DNA of 64,000 nt. It comes from Liolophura sinensis (lineage: Eukaryota > Mollusca > Polyplacophora > Chitonida > Chitonidae). Below, piece by piece: positions 14,101-29,100 of this stretch. How positions within the stretch are numbered: the first letter of the stretch is position 1; the number at the start of each line of letters is the position of its first letter. Position numbers and translations under genes: made by a program. Where the stretch lies: assembly GCF_032854445.1 (NCBI RefSeq), contig NC_088295.1, positions 10,341,385-10,405,384 on the forward strand. Reading direction: 5' to 3'. The notes under the pieces are model-generated. The model searched no databases and had not been told where the DNA came from. It saw only the letters and a program-made list of their open reading frames with translations.

Positions 14101-17100
14101 TGCCAAAGGTGGCTGGTTTATCCCAGGCACTCGGGTTCCCTTAATTCATGAAATTGACCACCATCATACTTGCTGAGTGAACAATATCACTGCTGATTCT
14201 TCTCATAATTAACAACATCAGGGGTGAATAATACATGTATTGATCAACATTTATACAGGGACTCTACTCAGATGGTAAAAGCCCTGGCTCACTGTGCCTG
14301 TTGAGTCCTGAGCAGATGTGGTCACTTGCTCAGATCCAGCTCCTGCTGCTTGAGCTATGGTGCCATAAGTCCAGAGGTTTGCCAGATACCTTGTGTTGGG
14401 CAAGGACTGTGGTTATATAGATGAAATATTGTGGCATTCAGCATTAAACATCAATCAAGTAAATAACTCTGTAGCCATCTTCATAGCAGCAGGGAAGCCC
14501 AGCTGCCATAAAAGTTCTGTCTTTTAATGTTTTCGTGTCATATTTTCATTTCCTTAAAATTATATTTCCATAAAAGTATTTAGCGAGTACAGCCAATGTC
14601 ATGTGTGAAAATATTACTTTCACATCTTTTGCAGATGTCAACTCCACACAAAATGTGAATATTAGAGGTAAGTGGTATGTTCATGGTTCACAAAGTTTAC
14701 AGAAAAACTCTAAACTAAGGAGGGATGGATTTTTGCATGCAGTTTTTTTTTCTATTTAATCAGTCAAACTCACTAAAATGTCACAGGTTTATTTTGATAC
14801 ATCTGTTTTAAGGTTAAGATCTTGAGACATGGCCGCATACATCATTCTAATTTGAACAAGTGCATATATAGATTCTATCATAGGTAGTAGCATGTGTTAT
14901 GTCTAAAAGAATTTTTAATAAAACTTTTAAGAGATTATTATAACAGTGCATGATCCATAATGATGTATCAGCTCATTTTGATATCAACCTACCTGAGACA
15001 TTGGGAGCTGATACAACACCATGGATCACGCATTCTTATGATAATCTATTTATCATATGACTGTCTTAAATGATCAAAAACCACACACGGCTTCTGTTCT
15101 TATCAGTGGTCTGACTATTACAGACAAAATGTGGTTCATTTATAAATGAGTGCAATCTCATGATTGTGTTTTTTTCAAGTGCAAAATACTCAAATTAAAC
15201 CAGTATTGTAAATACACATGAGCTTAATCTATTACAAGCTGGTTACTTCACGAGACACTGATATGAATTCCTACGTCACTGAAATCCTCTAATGTGACGA
15301 CAGTGTGTGGGTGGTGTGAGCAAAGTTTCAGCAGGCAGTAGTTTAAAATAAGATCAGATAAGTCAAATTCTGATGTTAACTCAGTGGTTTCCCTGATAGA
15401 GGACGCTTTTAGTGTTATGTCTACCTCCTGGTTGGATGTAATTTCCCTTTAGTCTAGTGGTAGGAGTATGGACACCAAACCCAGAGATTGCTAATTCAAA
15501 TCCCCAGCTGGTAAGCCTCATTTGTGTTTTCTGGGCCTGGTTGTTCAAAATTGGTTTAACACTTAATACCAGAGATAACTTTAAGCCAAGTCTTCAATTT
15601 TGTACTTAGCCTAAAAGAATTGTGTAACTTCATATTAAATATGAACTAAAACTGCTGCTGATATACTTTAGAGAGCTGCATATTGGCTGCTGAGGTTTTC
15701 CTAAAAATTTCAATATAAATTATGACTTAATACCAGTATTAGATTCGGAGCAATAGGGCCCATGGGATGCATATATGAACGAACCTAGACAGACACATAT
15801 CATATGACTTGGTATCACAGGGGTAACGACAAGGGCTACATGTACATATATGATAAACGTGGATATATGTTTAACATAGATTTATGTTTATATCTAACTA
15901 ACTCTTGTTAAACACATGTCTTTGTTGTCATTGAGATATAAATAATTATGGCAATTTGTTCAGCTTAGGAGTGCATTTAACATAGAGATGTGTTTATGTT
16001 TCAGAATGTTGTAAGAAACACCATGTCCTGTTTGAGTGTGAGGACAATTTCTGTAACACCCGGGGCTTCAGAGCTCTGGAGAACCTGAATATCCACTACT
16101 GCCAGACTGATCTACCCAATATATTCCACTGTATAGCAGGTTAGCAAATACAACAGAAAAACAGTTCTCTTCAGTAAACTATGGTCAAGATCTCAAAAAT
16201 TTTGTCTGGATTTTCATCTGAAGATAACTTCTGGGAAACCTCAAGCACTTGAATAAATTTGTAAAACATTGTTAAGTTACAGTTAAGTTTTTTGTAGGGG
16301 GCCTCCATGGCTCAGTCGGTAAGCTCACCCAGAAACCTCTCACCAATGCAGTCGCCGTGAGTTCAACTCCAGCTCATGCTGGCTTCCTCTCCGACTGTAA
16401 GTGGGAAGGTCTGCCAGCAATCTGTGGATGGTTGTGGGTTTCCCCCGGGCTCTGCCCGGTTTCCTCCAATCATAATGCTGGCCGTCGTCGTATAAGTGAA
16501 ATATTCTTGAATATGGCGTAAAACACCAATCAAATAAATAAATTTCTTTTTTGTAGAAGTGAAAAAAAACATTTCCCTGGAGACCCAAGTCTGCCTGGCT
16601 TTGGTAGTGTTCTCACATATTATTCCCATATGACACTGTTTGTTGTACAGCATGGGGATACGATTGAAACACCAAACAGTTTCATGAATTCATTGGTCTG
16701 TTAATATTCATGCACTGGATAGGCTCAAAAAGTTTGCACTTTTAAAGGAAATAAAATGTTACATTTGGTGCTGAGTTTTACATTTTTCCAGTAGAATATT
16801 AACCTCGTTTTCCAAACTTACCTCAAAGTACCTTTCTTAGATCAACACAACTTGAGCAACTTAGTCATAGAAGGAAATTTGAGGCCAGATACAAAAAGTT
16901 CTCCTATGTTGTGTTGTACAGGAGGCCAGGATCACGCAGGTTGCTGTAGAACACGAGGATTTCCCGAGCAGTGTATCCCTCTGTGCTCTGGTCAGATGAT
17001 CAGTTTTAATGAAACACTCCTGGCCTGCTTAGTCCAGCTGCAAACTGTGGAGGAATGTCTACAGGAGGGTTTCAGTAAGTTTATCACTGAGCGGTAGTTG

Positions 17101-20100
17101 GTAGTTCATATGTACTCTCATGCTTGTCAAGATGCAGATGAAGGAATGTTCGGAGATCTTTTCCTTAATTTGAACTATCAGCATTACATTAGTGATGCTT
17201 TGTAACAGTTGGATAGAAATGGTGCCAATTTTGGCATGGCTGAAAGCCATTTTAAAAGGAATAAGAATGTTCATTAGTAAATGATAACGACACAGGACAT
17301 TCTACGTGTACATGACTATGTTTTATTTGAAGTGCATCCTTTCACCAGCAAAGATTCTTTCAGCACCATTACATTAAATTTCATTATACTACATGTACTG
17401 TATTTCACATAAGGTTTGATTTGTATAAATACATTTTCAGAATCACATAAAAGCCTTAAAATGATAGTTTTTTATGCCAAGCCATAAGGATTTCTGATAA
17501 GAAATTAATTAATCTTTATCAAAAACTCTAACATGAAAGTGTGTAAGTCAGAATGAAGCATTATGTGTCACTCTTTAGGTGATATCATGTACATTTGTAC
17601 TTTTGTTCAATGGATAGGTATATGCTGCAGATACATTTACATGTAGGCTACATTTGTGCGTGATGCTGTCTTTGTTGGTACATCTTCTGCACCTCTCAGA
17701 GCCTTTATATACATTCATCTTCACAATCTGTAACTGTTGTATGCGGTTTGCAGCTGTGTTACCTGCTGCCCCCCAGAACGTCCGTGTGGAGAGTATAGGC
17801 ACAAACTCTGCTGTGCTGGAATGGGAGCAGGCGTATGCAGGCACATCTCCTGTTGACCGGTACATTGTTCAGTACAGGATTAGGACACCAACAGGACTGG
17901 TACCTTACCAAGAGGTTAGTGGATACAGTGATACTGTACGCCTGGCCTGCCTAAACATGTGTCTTGAGTGGGGTGTTAAACAGTGATCAAATGATTTATT
18001 TTGTTTGATTGGTGTTTTATGCTGTACTCAAGAATATTTCACTTATACGACCGTGGCCAGCATTGTGGTGGGAGGAAAGCGGGCAGAGCCCGGGGGAAAC
18101 CCACGACCATCCGCAGGTTGTTGGCAGACCTTCGCACGTACAGCCGGAGAGAAACCGGCATGAGCTGGATTTGAACTGACCACAACCGCATTGGTGGGTG
18201 ATCAAATGAAATATAACTTCTAAAGCAGCGATTTCAGGGTTCAAACCAGTATTGCCGGCCTATGTGGTGTCACTTCTGATTACCTTCATGGTTTCCATGT
18301 ATAGTTACATAACCAACTAAATTAGAAAGCCTACATTCTTCGTAGTCATTAGTGCATTGTAAGTACACTGTATATCATGTATATTTAGATGTGCCAGACA
18401 GAGTAAATCGACCATTGGACAATATTTGAAGGTGTGCATGTCCCCTCTTTATAAACGCAGCTCAACGATTTTCAGCACACATTGAGTACATGTATGGCGC
18501 TTTGCACTCAGTGATTTTCAGCTTTACACCTGTAACAGTTTTCTCTCACGTGACCTCCAAACATGGTGGAGATTGCGGTTTTTCACAATTTGAAACTGGG
18601 GTTTGCGGCAAAACTATATGTTGCCTGAAAGAAATAAGTCCAGACTCATGATCAGGACGTCAAACTACATCGTGTAGCAGGCTTACAATATCCGTTCATT
18701 CATTCTAGACATACATGCATTTAAAATCTTCATATAACATGGGGACGTCAAAGTGCCAAATATAGCTAATCGGCCATTGGAAAATTTTTCAAAATTTTAT
18801 GAAGACACTGGACTGATTTTTTGCACACATACAGTACACATATAGCCCTTTGCACTCAGCCATTTTCAGCTCTACAGCTGTAGCAGTTTTGTGTCACGTG
18901 ACCTCCAGACATGGGGGAAAAATGCACTTTTCGGACTTTAATGGTTATTCACGACAAAACTGTGTGTCGGAGAAAAGAAGAATGACTGGATTCATGATGA
19001 GAACATCAAACTACGCCAGCAGCGTACTTAAAACGTGACAAATACGCTAAGCTGGGATCAAACTCTGACATGACTGACTGGCTTGAGCGATAAAAAAATG
19101 CCCGGCGCAATCTGCCTGATGTCTGTTTCACGATGTCAGTCAACTTTGCCACTCAACTGCCCAAGACACATCTACGTCACACAACACAGCCATGAGACAG
19201 TTAGCATTTAAATCCTTGTGTAATTAGGTCAAGTCGGAGAAAATTTTGCCAGCATCTCCCCACCATCCACACTATTATACATATCACTAAGTCCCCAAGG
19301 CAGTCGCAATTTTTACTTCAAATTTCCACAAGCCTTTTCTTTACGCCTTTATCTTTCATAGGAGAGCATAAATTATTGGTCGAAAATCATGAAAATCAAA
19401 TTCAGCACCTGAAAACTCGACATCTGAAGTCTGGCCAGAGATGTCAATGTCATAAATAGGAACTTCAACGTCATCCACTGTTGGATATGGAAGTATATTT
19501 GCTTCTGTGTAGCTAGAATCCATCTCAAAAATGACATAACGTTGATATGAATTCCCAGGTTATTTAGGCCAGCTAGACATTGGTTGACCATCTATGACGT
19601 CTCCCACTGAGCCACACTAGATGGTCGGCTGGAGATCAGCTACATGTGCAGCTGTGAATCTGTTGTTTTTGGTGAATTTAAAGTCATTGTTATGTTTCTT
19701 AAAAGGCGTCCCGGTAGCATACTGTTTAAACAGGTTATAATCTTTATAATGGGGACGTGTATGGTTGTGGGTTTCCCCAGGGTTCTGCCCGGTTTCCTCC
19801 CACCATAATGCTGGCCGCTTTCGTATAAGTCAATATATATAAGTGAAATATTCTTGAGTATGGAGTAAAACACCAAAACTATAATTAGGGCCAGTAGCTA
19901 AATCTGGATGCTAATCCTTTAAGTTTGGCTCTCAGATTTATGAAGTGTATCCCATGATTCATTGTGTTGATTGTGGTTCTTACTGACTGGGTGCTGTGGG
20001 AGAGCATCAGAGATTATATGGACAGTTCAAGAGTGCAATAAACAAGCTCACGCTTCACTGAGCAGTCTGGCTCTGCTTCTTCCACGAACAGTTCATGTTT

Positions 20101-23100
20101 TCCTCAGTTTTAATCATAATGAATTTAACACATGCACTTTATAGCAGGTGTGTCTTGATTGTTTTATGATTGCCATTTTGTGATAAACAGAAATTTGGGA
20201 GAGATTTAGCATGACTACCCATTAGACATGTGGAGTGTCGTATCAAATATCTCTTAAACTGCAGATCTGCTCTTCATGTACAAAGCTGTGGGAGAATTTA
20301 GCACACCGCAAATTCATACTTGCAATCTAGGCCTGCCAGTAGATGAAGATGTCAACTGCGATGAAAGCAACACCTACAGACATGCGTTTGCCACTCTGCA
20401 GCTAAAAACTTCTGGGTCATTCTGGTGTAATTGGAAAGACTGTCAAGTCTGGCTCATATTTTGTAAACATGTATACTTAATTTACCATTGAGCGAGTTCC
20501 CTCAGATGAATTATAGTCACACAAATGAGTTTTATCTACATGTAGGTTCAAGCCTTTCACAATCACAGGGCTGGAAATTTCCACGTGTCTACCCATTGAT
20601 CACATGACTTTCGCTGGTTACAACTCTATTATATTTCAACGTTCTGTTTTCTACATTTATTAATTGACACAATATTATCTCTCCTTACATTATACTATGC
20701 TGCAGATCATTACGCAGGGGACGTTTGCCATCCTCTCCCCTCTCCGCCCAGACACGGTTTATGATGCCACAATCACCAGCGAGCATGGCCGTATGTCGAG
20801 CCCCCCATCTCCAACCCTCATCTTCCAAACTTACCCAGGTAGGACAACTGAGCATTTCCAAATGTTTATGTGACGTGAACATTTGTCCTCTGATAGTCTT
20901 CTGTTACTAGGTGTAACCTAAACCTAAATGATTATGTATGAATGAATATGCACATGTATAGATGAATATTCATTAAGAGACACTCCAGATTTTCTATAAC
21001 TGGCTTGCTTAAATTTGTTCTGTCAAAATTATTTGGCCATGCTGATCTGTTACCCACAGTCAGCACCTTTATAGAGAAGACATAATGCTTTCAGTCTCAT
21101 ATCACATATTTTGTTCTTTATTTATAATTACAGAAGAACTTTTCATCACCAGTTCTCCTGCAGACAATAGCTCTGATATAATACCTGCCCACCCGGACAT
21201 GGAAGGTAACTACTTTTGTACCTTGTGTTGAGCACTATTGCGGATATGACAAATACTGTATTTTCCCTAAAACTTGGCCAGAGAAAGTGCATATTTTTGA
21301 GGCAAAAAAAGTTCTGAAAAGTTCTACTTTTGGTCAGAATCTTATATTCTCCCTTTAGGATTTTATCTTACCTTCCAAACACACCTTGCTAAGATCAGTA
21401 CAACTCGCCAATTCAGGCAAAAACATTAACATGATGAGCAGTCCTGGATGAAATTTTAGATCAAATGCATTATGGCAAGATACCATTACTATTTAGAATT
21501 TCACATTTTTGCTGTACCACAGATTCTAATGGTAATGATAATGCTGTTGCATTATTGCCTTGTGTAGTAGCCTCTGTTACTGTTTACAGATATCCTGTTT
21601 ACAACTTAATTTCTCAATTGCATAACTTAAGCAATGGCTGCTTAATTTACTGTATAAGAAATAAGTATCTTCTGGAAGAAGTTGTGTTTCTTTTTTTTTT
21701 TGACTAATGGAGGAAATATATGAATATAACATGAATTGCAGTCAAATTGAAGGTTTTAATGTGAAGATGTGCATGAGCCTTGTATTCATGTACATGTGGC
21801 TTGCAAACTGTCAATCTGTCAATTACTCAGTCAATTCACTTGTCTGTTTGGATCACACTAGACTCCTGGGTACCAGTATTTAGAGGATACATGAAAAGGA
21901 ACTATAAAACAAAGATTATGTTTCTATGCCAAATGAAGAAAATTATGCCCTGGCATTTTTGTTAAAGAAATGTTCAGTTCGGAGGTATTTTTTATACCTG
22001 TTAATTACCCCTCTGTATTATGCATGTTTTCCGTCAACGGTCAGATTTTTTCAGAAATTACATCATCATTGATCTTGCTCAGAAGTGGCTGAACAGCCCT
22101 GAAGTGCCCCCAGCCCCGTGAACTGTGTTGCTGCAGTGTGGGCAAGGTGATGTACCCAGATACGGCATGGCTTCTTCGGGCCAGCCTTGCACTCCGTCCG
22201 CGCCCCTTCGCCCACCCCCAATTGGCCTGTTCCCCACACTCCCACCCCCATTTGGCCTGTTCCCCACACTCCCACCCCCATTTGGCCTGTTCCCCACACT
22301 CCCACCCCCATTCGGCCTGTTCCCTACACTCCCGCCCCTATTCGACCGGACCCGTTCGTTCTGTCCCTCACAGAGTTCTTTTTAAACAGGGATCATTGTT
22401 AACGTCTCCGCTCTAAGCTGCTTAAGTTCTGGACTGTTTCTAAAGGTGCAGGGATCCTAGCTTGTCTGCGAAACCACATGTGAAATGCTACGATGTATGA
22501 CTTAGTGTTGTCTAATGGAGTAAAGCATAGAAATATTGTAGAGGGTTAACTCTCAAAGCAGAAGGATTTCCCTGCCTCACACTGTTTGTGGGGCCTTGAT
22601 GACAATATATGATCAACAACACACAGTTTAAGTCAGTGAAGATAGCCATTAAGGTAGGGTAGGCATATCTACGCATGTAAGAATATCAGTAACTGGCCAA
22701 AGGTTGGTGGTTTACCCCCTTTTCCCCTACCATTAACCCTGACTGCCATGGTACTGTATATAAACTAAAAAAGTCTCAAAAATGGAATGAATTGAATAAA
22801 TAAATAAATAAATCAAAGCAGAAATGTTGTGAGTAGACATAGATGTATAGATCTATATTAAATTGTCTGTTTATCAGGGTGCTGTCAGAGAAAGGCTGTC
22901 CCATCTCACTGCCTGTGGATCTGCTCCTATCAGCTTGACTTCCACCAGACACTGCAGAACAATCGGACAGAACTTGCTTTATGTGGCCAGTATATCAAAG
23001 AGATGCTCACCTGTGCTTCAGGTAACTAGTCCATATTGAATAAATTAATGAGTTGAATTACAGGTAACTTATCTGTATTGAATGAATTAAAAATTTTAAT

Positions 23101-26100
23101 TTGTTCAAGTCTATATGAAATTACTGTAATAATTGAATTACGGATAACTAGTCTGTATTGAGAGACAGATGCTCACCTGTGCTTCAGGTAACTAGTCCAT
23201 ATTGAATAAATTAATGATTTCAATTACAGGTAACTAGTCTGTATTGAATGAATCAGTGATTTGAATTTGAGGTAACTGTATTGAATGAAATAATAACATG
23301 ATTGTTGGCATTTGGCAAGAATCAAATAAATAAACTCCAGTCCAACTGGCTGCAGCGTTTGATCAGGAGGAAGCTAGGCAGGTCATCTTTGGCTCTGCCA
23401 AGTTTTCCCTTATCACACACATCGAAAACACTGCCTGTAACTGTTCATTATTGTGGCACTAATTTCTTTGTTTTTATATATAATTGTACATGATTTATAT
23501 ATAATTGTACATGATTATTCCATTTCTCTCCCCACAATGGGTGACGTCAATCCTAGCCTTAGACAGGGAAATTGTATTTTTTCATCTTATTTATCTTATT
23601 TTTCATGCAGCCATGGTAACAGTACATGGTTGATGGTGTTCATGAGGCTATATGTGCAGTCTTGTAGTCATGAAATGTCACTCATCTTCACTTATTTTAG
23701 TGTCAAGGATCACACTTTATAGGAAACATGATCTGTAAAGTGACAAAAGATCGTGGTTGGTTGTACACCAAGCCGTCGGTTTTACACCAAACTGTGGGGT
23801 TTTACACAAACCAGTAGTGTTTGACACCAAGTGGTAGTGTTGTACACCAAGCAGTGGGTTTTATACCAAGTGGTGGTGTTTTACACAAAACGGTAGTGTT
23901 TTACACCAGGCAGTAGTGTTTTACACCAGGCAGTAGTGTTGTACACCAAGCAGTGGGTTTTACACCAAGCGGTGGGGTTTTACACCCGGTGGTAAGGTTT
24001 TACACCAAGCGGTGGGGTTTTACACCAAGCAGTGGGGTTTTACACCCAGTGGTAGGCTTTTACGCAAAGCGGTAGGATTTTACACCAAGTCGTAGGGTTG
24101 TTCACCAATCAGGAGGGTTTTACACCAAGCAGTAGGGTTTTACACCAAGCAATAGTGTTTTACACCAAGGAGCAGTATTTTACACCAAGTGGTAGGGTTT
24201 AACGCCAAGCCGCAGGGTTTTAGGCCAAGCCGTAGGGCTTTACATCAAGCTGTAGGGTTTAACGCCAAGCCGCAGGGTTTTAGGCCAAGCCGTAGGGTTT
24301 TACATCAAGCTGTAGGGTTTTACACCAAACGGTAGTGTTTTACACCAAGCGGCGGGGTTTTACGACAAGCTGTAGGGTTTTACGCCAAGCGGTAGTGTTT
24401 TACACCCAGTGGTAGGATTTTACACTGAGATGTAGGATTTTACACCAAACGGTAGTGTTTTACACCAAGTTGCAGGGTTTTACGCCAAGCGGCAGAGTTT
24501 TACACCAAGCGGTAGTGTTTTACGCCCAGCGGTAGGGTTTTTACACGAAGCAGCAGGATTTTATGCCAAGCTGTAGGGTTTTACACCAAGCTGTAGGGTT
24601 TTACACCAAGCTGTAGGGTTTTACACCAAGTGGTAGGGTTTTCTTGAGTGTGTCATTAATCAGTAATCAAATAAATGAGTATTGTACAGTGTACATCTGT
24701 GAACTCACTGACGATGTTCCCTGTTTGTCCAGACCATAGGAACCACACGCCATGCTGTCAGGCCTCCCTCGTGCCCCAGGAATGTCTGTTCATGTGTGTG
24801 TTTCGAACGGAGACCACAGCTCAGAATATCTCACAGACCTGTGAAAGACACACTCCAAGCGTTCTGAATTGTTACAAGTCTGGAGTGGGTTAGTTTTAAT
24901 GCATTAATGTTGAATAAGAAAAAGGCAAAAAGATTGTCTCAATGTTGCTTTTACACAATACATATATCGGTTAAAAATTGTTGTGCATAAACTTCTCAAA
25001 ATCTTCAGGAAAAAATGTAAAAGGCATAGAAATGAAATTTCCATTTTATCTAACCATACATTCTTACTGTGCGGTGCTTCATAAAAGTAAATTCACAGTT
25101 TGAAAGAGGGCATAAAGGCTATTAAATTCAATGGACATAGAACTGTGATTAGGACAGAATGAAACAATGTGTAGCTGCAAGTTTGTATTAAAATCAACTG
25201 CCTGTTTTTAAAATTCCTCTGAGATTTTGGTAATTGTTGTGTTTTAGTGTTGCTGCCTCGCTCCCCTGTCAATGTGACAGTACTTAATGTCACGGCTCAC
25301 ACCATCACCCTCCAGTGGGAGCCTGACAACACAGGCCCCAGACCTACGGGCTATATACTAGAGTACACAACTCTGGACAACATACAAGAAGTCGGTGCAG
25401 TCCCTAGCAGCTACTGGCAGCAGGTAATGGCTCTCTGATGGTACAAAATGTCATGTGCCTTTGATTTTAAGGATGGTGCTGTATTTCCATTTACCTTTAA
25501 TCCCCAACCTTTTCATATGTGAAAGAGCAACTTTAAGTGAAATGTATGCACATTTTCTACATTTTTTATTTGACCTTGGGGACAAAACTACATTGCTTGG
25601 ATTGGCCATTTTCAGGGCTTCATAGAAAGGATAGTTTTAACATTCTGTACAGAGTAATGCCTTCAGAATTAGCTGAAATAACCACCTTGCAAACATGTGA
25701 AAAGGTTGAAGAATTACAGTACTTTGGTTTCTGACTATAACAAGTTATTTTCTATTGACAGGACAAAACAAACCGCACAGTTCATATTCTACAGAATTTG
25801 AAGTCTGGTTTTTATTACCTGATCAGTGTGGTGTCTGAGAATGACAATGGCTCCAGCGTTCCCAGGGAGTATCTGCCTGTTCTAACAAATGCAGATGGTA
25901 AGACTATTCATCCATTCATAAGTTATTCACTGTATCTTACCGTAATGACTGATTATTTTTTATCTGAAGGTAGGAATAAAGTTCAGGAGGATTGTTTCTG
26001 TCCCATAAAATTTTGGTATTATGGTAACTGAAAGTAACTTAGTGTGATCAAGTTTAGTTAAAATGTTACATGATACATGTATTACACAACTTTGACTGCA

Positions 26101-29100
26101 TTGAGTCAAAGAAAAATCTGAAATTTGTAGTCCAGAGATCATGTGTTAATTTAATTGTGTAATGGAGCAGGGCAGTTGCCACTATAATGTAATTCCTTAT
26201 TGTGTCTGCTCCCATTGCCCAGTCATCTTTCCCTGAATCTGCAGTGCACGTTGTTAGAAACAAATCTTGGTTATTATAGTTTGAGGTAGGCTTTACTAAG
26301 GCCATATCCTGCATAATACCAATCCTGTCATCTTTTCCATCTAGCGGACTCCGGTATAGGCTTCACCACCCCAGGGCCTGGTACAACACCCCACCCTGGG
26401 GGCGTCCAACCCACTGAACCCCCAGTCAACAGAACAGGTAAGGCATCTACTGTGAAACCTTGACATTGTTATCTGATCTGGAGAGGTTATCTCATAATTT
26501 CTGTGAAGTTCATACATATATGTGCCCTTAAATGATCAGTTCATTTTAATCAGCTGTGGTACTTTTACAAAATAATTAAAGACATTCAAATGAGAAAGAA
26601 ATTAAGATATACTGTTTCAACTAGAAAAATGTAGGTGTTCGTGTATAAAGAGTTTCTGAGCTCATCACAATGAATGTGAAATAAAATACTACCTGGTAAT
26701 GGATTTGACAAAAAAAGGTTTGTCATGATATGGCTACAAAACTGCTGAAGTGATCAGCAATCATCATTCATTCACATGGAAAGTTCTTTTGCGGGAATCA
26801 TTCACTGTACACATTGTCTCTTACAAAACTTCTGTGTTCATCTTGTGAGCAGGAGATCCATGTTAATTTATTTCATTTGAGTCTGGCCTATTATTGAAGA
26901 ATTACTTGTTCTTGTGACATGTGATTTGTCTTTATCTACTTCGTCTATTAGTTATTATTAATGTGAGGCATGCTTATGACTGATTGGCTGTCTTCATATC
27001 CCATTGCTTGGCACTGAACGCCCACATCAGGGACTAGTCATTGTACTCTGACTGGCCAAGTTGTTTTCAGCATTGTATTCCAGTGATATAGCACTATAAT
27101 TATATCAGCAAAGAGTCTGACCTACAAAAAAGGACACCATTGTGATGAAGCTGAAATAATATGCAAAGTTACACAAAGTTAAAACTTATATTTGGTCTGT
27201 ATAAATTAACATTGTAACAGCCATATAAATGTTGCTTTACAACAAATGTGTAAAAAATTTCATCTTCAATACCAGTTGGGTTTTAAAGTTTGAGGTGAAG
27301 TCAGAGATGGCTTTTTGGAAAAGGCTCCAGATCTGAACAAGGAACTAAAGTGTCATGTGTGAAGTATTTATATGCTTACTATTGTAAATGCACAATGTTT
27401 GAAACTTTTACCTTGTAAATACAAAGAGGAATACATTGAATAACATGCACTAAATTATCTGTGTTGTTTCAGATTGCTGTACTACTAAAGGTGTGAGAGA
27501 AGAGTGCCTGTCAGTGTGTGAACAAGGGGACATAACCAGTGCTTCATGCTCTAGCTTTGTGCTTTCCACCCTGGCCTGTTCAGCTGGTAAGATTGTACCC
27601 AGGCTTTCTCTTTAGATGTGTGAAGACACAGTTTTAACATAAAATGTTCTCTGGATTTAATGTCAGTAGAGGTAACATTTTCAGTTTCTTGTATCGGTAT
27701 ACATGAACTTCAGGTCAGGAGGTTTATAAGGCATTTGGCAGAGGACGATGGTTTCCTTCAATCACTCTAGTTTCCTCCGCCTAAAAACCTGACCACTGAT
27801 AGTATAAGTGCATGAAAAAGCCTCAAGTTCCTCAACCTTTTTTGCATATAAAAATACAACTTTCCATGCAATTTATGCATCTTTTTCATTTGTTTTGGAG
27901 ACAAAACTACTTTGATCGGGCTGGCCAACTTCAGGGCTTCACAAAAAGTGTAATTTTATCAGTCAGCACAAACTCAAGCCCTCAGAATATGGTTAAATAA
28001 ACACTTCGCAAACATGCCAAAAGGTTGAAGAATTACAGTAAGTACATATAGAATGAATAAACAAATTATTACATACACAAGAAAAAAACTGTGTTAGTGA
28101 ATTTTTTGGCTTGATGTCTGCAAAATACTGGGGTAATGACATGGCATATTAAGTACGAGTATTTATGACCAAATATTTATATATATATATATAAGTATCA
28201 CATCACATGTTATAAGAGTGTTGCTGAGCCCTGAGGTGCTGGTAACCTGATCATTGACAGTTGTACAGTTCTAGTTCACAGACTCACACTGCCTGTTTTA
28301 TTCAGGCTTACCACAGCCATGAAAAAAATATGAATAAATAGCATGAATGAATATCTCATACAGTCATGAAAAATTCATATATTTTCAGAATTCATGAAAA
28401 AGTCAGGATTATGTACATGTAGTGGAATGAATAAACTGAGCTACAGTAGATATCACGAAATAAAAAAGGTACAAGGTATAAATGTGTTTGATATGTTTGT
28501 ACCGCACTGTGATCTACTTTTCAGATGGAGGGGATCATTCAGGCTGCTGTAGACGGCGTGACGTACCCCTGCATTGTTGGGGGTTGTGCAGTGGGCAGAC
28601 TGACTACGACAACAACCCTGTGTCAGTGTTTTGTGCCAGCTATGCAGATGTCATTATGTTTTGTACTCAGAGGTCTGCAGGTCAGTAGCTATCCATATCG
28701 ATGCATAAATTTTGATGTAAGAGGAACTAAACTTCAATTCTGAGACAACTCTTAACATGACACCCTTGTTTGGGTAATTTACTATTTACTTTGCAAATTT
28801 GCCACAATAAAAAGGTCTTATGTGGTGAATATTGTTATTTGGACCAAAACCAAAAATACACGGATTTCGTGTGTTACAGTTGACATTCCGTCTCAGCCTC
28901 GTAACTTCAGAATTGATCAGATCAATTCCCAATCGCTGAGGCTCTTGTGGGACCCCCCTCTGAGGAACGCTGAGAATTGCACTTACATTCTGAACTATGG
29001 TAGGTTCAAGGATGGCTTACGTCGCCGCAGGACCAATATACATGTAAGTGTGTAGTAAACATCAGGCAATATACAATGTACCTTAGTCCAGCAGGCAATA

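Noticed and set aside
15440-15520. Functional tRNA gene
   Set aside because: A- and B-box-like words are present but no proper acceptor stem or anticodon arm pairing could be drawn.
16340-16653. Minus-strand frames over the SINE (and similar ones at 29296-29670, 39362-39589, 51960-52233, 53853-54084)
   Set aside because: All are readings through SINE copies and share the same SINE-derived peptide.
23745-24642. Regular spaced repeats resembling a CRISPR array
   Set aside because: Direct tandem 20-bp units with no unique spacers, in an animal intron.
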